A stretch of DNA of 64,000 bases from Norana najaformis (lineage: Eukaryota > Annelida > Clitellata > Crassiclitellata > Hormogastridae), in contig OZ029913.1 in NCBI GenBank assembly GCA_964023275.1, positions 39,434,757 through 39,498,756 on the forward strand. The letters are read 5' to 3'. A program made the position numbers and the translations under genes. Of this stretch, positions 60,748 to 64,000 are shown in pieces. The notes beneath the pieces were generated by a model. The model did not search any database. It saw nothing but the letters and a program-made list of their open reading frames with translations, and was not told the DNA's origin. Each line of letters begins with the position of its first letter. Positions within the stretch are counted from its first letter, which is position 1.

Positions 60748-62919
60748 GGTTATTGTGGATGCGTTAAAACACCCACAGAATTTACTTTAACTACGATTAA
60801 CTTATTGCTTAATAAGTACCATTTCGAAGTCAGTCAAAAAGTAGTCGATGGAAACTCGGTGCATTTGTCCCAAGTCACTCACAACCGGAATCGACATCAA
60901 GTCAGGCCGCTGAGGTCATCAGAAAGCGCTGATTACATTGGAGCTAAATACTGTGATCCGTATAAATTACTTGCCCCTATACCCAAACATGACGTGAATG
61001 TATACAAGGAACTGAAAATGATCCGACTAAGATAAATGGCGTGATACGTCCAGGCGATAATCAAATCTTGTGAACTGGAACACTGGGGGCGATACGGTCA
61101 GTTTGCGACGCTTACTTTGGGCATTTTTGAATGAAGTTAATCACACACAGTTTGCGAACCAAAGACCAGTGACCCAACATCGCCAGTTTCTGTATTAATA
61201 AACTTCCGGTTGATTGGAGCGAGTAAGTAAACCAGTCAATCATATGTCGATTCAATGTACTGCGAATTTCTGCATTTACTCAGGAAACAAATTACGTAAT
61301 TATTTGAATTTTTCAGTATAAGTTGTTCATTTGTAATTCATTAGCAGCATTAGCAGACCAAATCAATTCAATTCATTGATTTGGTCTTGTGTCGAGATTC
61401 ACTCTAGGCCGGTTGCAAGCCAAGTCTTTTGTGACTACAGTTAAAATCTAATTGTTTCTGGAATCCTAGTTGAAATGGCGAAGGCTGTTTGCAACTCCAT
61501 GGTTTGGAAGTACAGAGACAATAAAGAAAAAGACTCATGCATTTTATGACATTTTGAAAGTCCCTTATCTTGGATGGAATGCTGAAAGGATTGATCAGCG
61601 AACAATAAATTGGGGTGATACCTCCTAAATCAGATGATAATGTGCTAAAGTGGGAGGAGTTTAAAGTTGCACTCCCCTTCTTCCTCATTCTTTTTCCGCT
61701 TCAATCCCAAAAATCACCCACCGCAGCTGCTATGCTCTTTGCCTGACATTTGGATCTTGACCTGGAACCGCACACTTTTGTCTGCGAGTTTATTCTAACT
61801 GAGCACCTGTGAATAAGCTGTTCCCGTGAGTCGTGACGTAGCTTTCGTTGAGCGCTGTAGAAATCTAGGAATTACGATTGCGATTACGACTGAATCGATT
61901 GCCAAATCATTTAAGAATCTCACAGATTCAATTTTGCTGTACCACTCTTTACACGCAGCTATAGATTTCGATTACAATTACCCTAGAATTATACAACGCA
62001 CTACATTTTCAGCTACCAATAACTGTAATTTTGTTGGCTCTTCTGATCATAATTTTGGTTTCGCTAAACTTGTTTTACTTACTTACTCGGTAATTTTGTT
62101 TGGGTACAGAACTACTGATTTCGTGAATAACATGTATTTTATTTATGGCTTTTTGATGTTGTTTTATGGACCACCAGATGGCAGCAATAAATGTTCTTCA
62201 ACGATCGCATTAATATTACGCCTGAATTTGGATTTATTACCGTGAATTTGTAAATCCACCGCTTAAACGGGGGAGGGGGGAGTACAGTAGTCCTCCGTTT
62301 CGGTATTGATTGATGCTTGCGGCCGAATTAGACGATCCACGGCACGTTCCACCAAGGGAGGAGCCCCTACATACATGCCGTCAATCACACGCTTAGTGTT
62401 TGTATTGATGAAATATTTCCACTGTAACAGAAAAGGTAAAAGCCAGGAAGTAGAGACTCCAAACGCAGTAAGCCAAACGGCACAAGTCAATCGTAATCGT
62501 AATCTCGAGATTTCTACAGCGCTCAACGAAAGCTAAGTCGCGGGTACCAGCTTATTCACAGGCGCTCAGTCAAAACAAAATCGATAGGCAAAAGGGTCAA
62601 GATCCAGGAGTCAGGCATTCAGACAGTCGGACGGCTACGGTGGATGCTGTTTGAAATTGAAGCGAGAAGAGAGATAAGGGGAAGTGGAAGAATCAGGATA
62701 AGATTTCTGGAAAAGAAGTGTTTTCAGTCTTTAGTGAAAGACCTGCACAAAGTCTAAATTTGGCAATACGAACAACTCCAGGAATGTAGCTTTGGGAAGG
62801 CTGTCAGCAGAAGGATTCAAATATGAAATGGTGAACTCTGTGGGACCAAATCAGTGTAAATCTATAGAAAGATTGCAAAAATATGTGACAGAGTCTATGT
62901 TTTGTGTTTGTTTGAACAG
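60748..62919. promoter_or_regulatory. Divergent intergenic region between BLTP1 and the MITD1-like gene
   Basis: No coding exon was recognised here. On the BLTP1 strand a CCAAT box and an ETS-type ACCGGAAG lie together at about 61203-61217, roughly 460 bp upstream of the BLTP1 ATG, a layout common in TATA-less animal promoters. Inverted copies of an unknown repeat lie at about 61797-61890 and 62468-62580. The reading frame at 61826-62245 spans a repeat copy and shows no family likeness. Confidence 0.45.
61797..62592. repeat. Inverted copies of one dispersed repeat
   Basis: The reverse complement of 61797-61890 matches 62468-62572 (GATTTCTACAGCGCTCAACGAAAGCTA and CAGCTTATTCACAGG). About 580 bp separate them. 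Confidence 0.8.
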
Positions 62920-63084
62920 AAACCAGTTTCGGCGGTGTAGACATGGCCCTTCAGAATTCCCTCCAGGAGTCTGGAGCAACATCCTTGTTAAAGAGAGCTG
63001 TGGAGTTGGACAGGGAAGGACGACTGCATGAATCATTGACCAGTTATCAAGCTGGACTCGAACAGTTACTGCAAGTGCTTAAAG
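62920..63084 (+). CDS. MITD1: MITD1-like, first coding exon (MIT domain), partial
   Basis: The ATG at 62943 opens 47 codons that include [20 protein letters not shown] and YQAGLEQLLQVLK. This matches the first two helices of the MITD1 MIT domain (human [33 protein letters not shown]). MITD1 binds ESCRT-III subunits at the midbody and helps abscission. The acceptor TTTGAACAG at 62911-62919 implies a noncoding exon upstream; the donor is GTGATT at 63085. I did not find the next exon: the AG at about 63399 leads into a stop after a few codons. It could instead belong to another MIT-domain protein, but the residue match to MITD1 is close. Confidence 0.8.
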
Positions 63085-64000
63085 GTGATTTCTTTTATGT
63101 CATAAACTAAGACCTTAGACTCTTCAAATATCAGATCTTGTCTAAATCTTATCGAGATGAAGAGGTGCTGTATAAACATGCAATTAAGATTACGATATAA
63201 ATTTGGTCAAATCCAGCTGGTCACAGGTTTTATGGGCCTACTACCAATGTCTTTTACTAAGTTAATTGGTCAAACTGTGATTAAGTAAGTCGTTCTTTTT
63301 TGCAGCTCTACTTAAAATGGTTTGAACTGTTTACTTGAAGCGATTTGACTGATTTGTTTGGTTAAAATTAGTGTGTGTTTTTAATTTAATTTTTGTAGGT
63401 GATACAAATGGCAGTTGAAAGCCTTACTTTTCTGTTATACTCCGAAGACAGCCAGTTTGGGTGTCATGGTTGCAGATTGCTAATGTGCTTGCCTTTCGCC
63501 TCCATGTCTAGGGTTTGAAATATGGTGCATCATGTGAAATTTACATTTCATTGCCAAACCATTTAGAAGAAGAGCAGTATCTTAAGTTAACCCTATGAGA
63601 CAAACATGGGTATGCCTTGATAGAGACTTCAATTTCTTACCTCATCATATGAGTCTGGGTGGCCAGTTCTCCCCTCAACTTCTGTTCTTTCCACTGACAG
63701 TGTACAGTCAGTGTACTCATTTTATGGCTGAGTTTGCTTAGGGGTGCAAGTAGAGCAGAAATCTGAAAACGAGAATTGCCCTGAATTGACAGTCCATCAT
63801 GCTAAACATCTCACACCCGATCAGACTGTAAAGAACTGTCGTTTCGTTCTTGAATTGACCATGAAGGTCAGGATTTGGGTAACATGTGGTTGGCAGCAGT
63901 GGGTGAAAAAAGATGTATGGGCGGAAGCAAACTATGGGAAACTGTATATTCAGTTGAAGATAGTCTTAACCAGTGTAAGGGAAGACTTATTGGGCAGGAA

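Noticed and set aside
60805..61035. 76-codon plus-strand frame just upstream of BLTP1
   Set aside because: No homology seen; it lies in the expected promoter and 5' UTR region.
61826..62245. 139-codon plus-strand frame in the intergenic region
   Set aside because: It starts inside a dispersed repeat copy, is AT-rich, and shows no conserved motif.

Overview
The window is animal nuclear DNA: AT-rich, with many short GT-AG introns and a heavy load of retrotransposon and DNA-transposon debris. Nearly all of it is one giant gene on the minus strand. This gene is the ortholog of human KIAA1109/BLTP1 (Drosophila tweek, nematode lpd-3), a bridge-like lipid transfer protein. I could place 52 coding exons from the ATG at 60747 down to 205. 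They encode about 4,770 residues, and the splice phase agrees at every junction except one, between exons 3 and 4, where a very short exon is probably missing. The last roughly 400-450 codons lie beyond the left edge. A second gene begins on the plus strand at 62943: its first coding exon is the MIT domain of a MITD1-like protein (ESCRT-III partner in cell abscission). The two genes are divergent, with about 2.2 kb between their start codons.

Layout from right to left: 62920-63084, MITD1-like exon; 60748-62919, shared upstream region with a CCAAT/ETS-like pair and a pair of inverted repeats; 60534-60747, BLTP1 exon 1 with the ER membrane anchor; 55457-60533, a 5-kb first intron holding a TTAA-flanked piggyBac relic and a hAT/BED-finger fragment; 39000-55456, exons 2-22, densely packed; 26671-38045, exons 23-32; 21629-25984, a 4.4-kb intron with a Ty3/gypsy relic whose integrase lies upstream of its reverse transcriptase (Gmr1-like order); 20081-21095, a TA-flanked Tigger/pogo relic; 205-19538, exons 36-52.

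The introns are dominated by 5'-truncated copies of an L2/CR1-like LINE whose 3' end reads as a GGCGCTATAGAAG-type motif followed by a (GATTA)n tail. More than 20 copies explain most of the TTAGATTAG-like simple repeats. Other repeats include a LINE with an (ATT)n tail, tRNA-derived SINE-like units, several unnamed dispersed repeats and many minisatellites. Some tandem repeats contain copies of the gene's own splice sites.

The organism is an invertebrate metazoan. The Gmr1-type domain order was first described from deuterostomes, which weakly suggests that group, but I cannot name the species. Exon calls come from reading the translations against remembered family sequence; no alignment was run.
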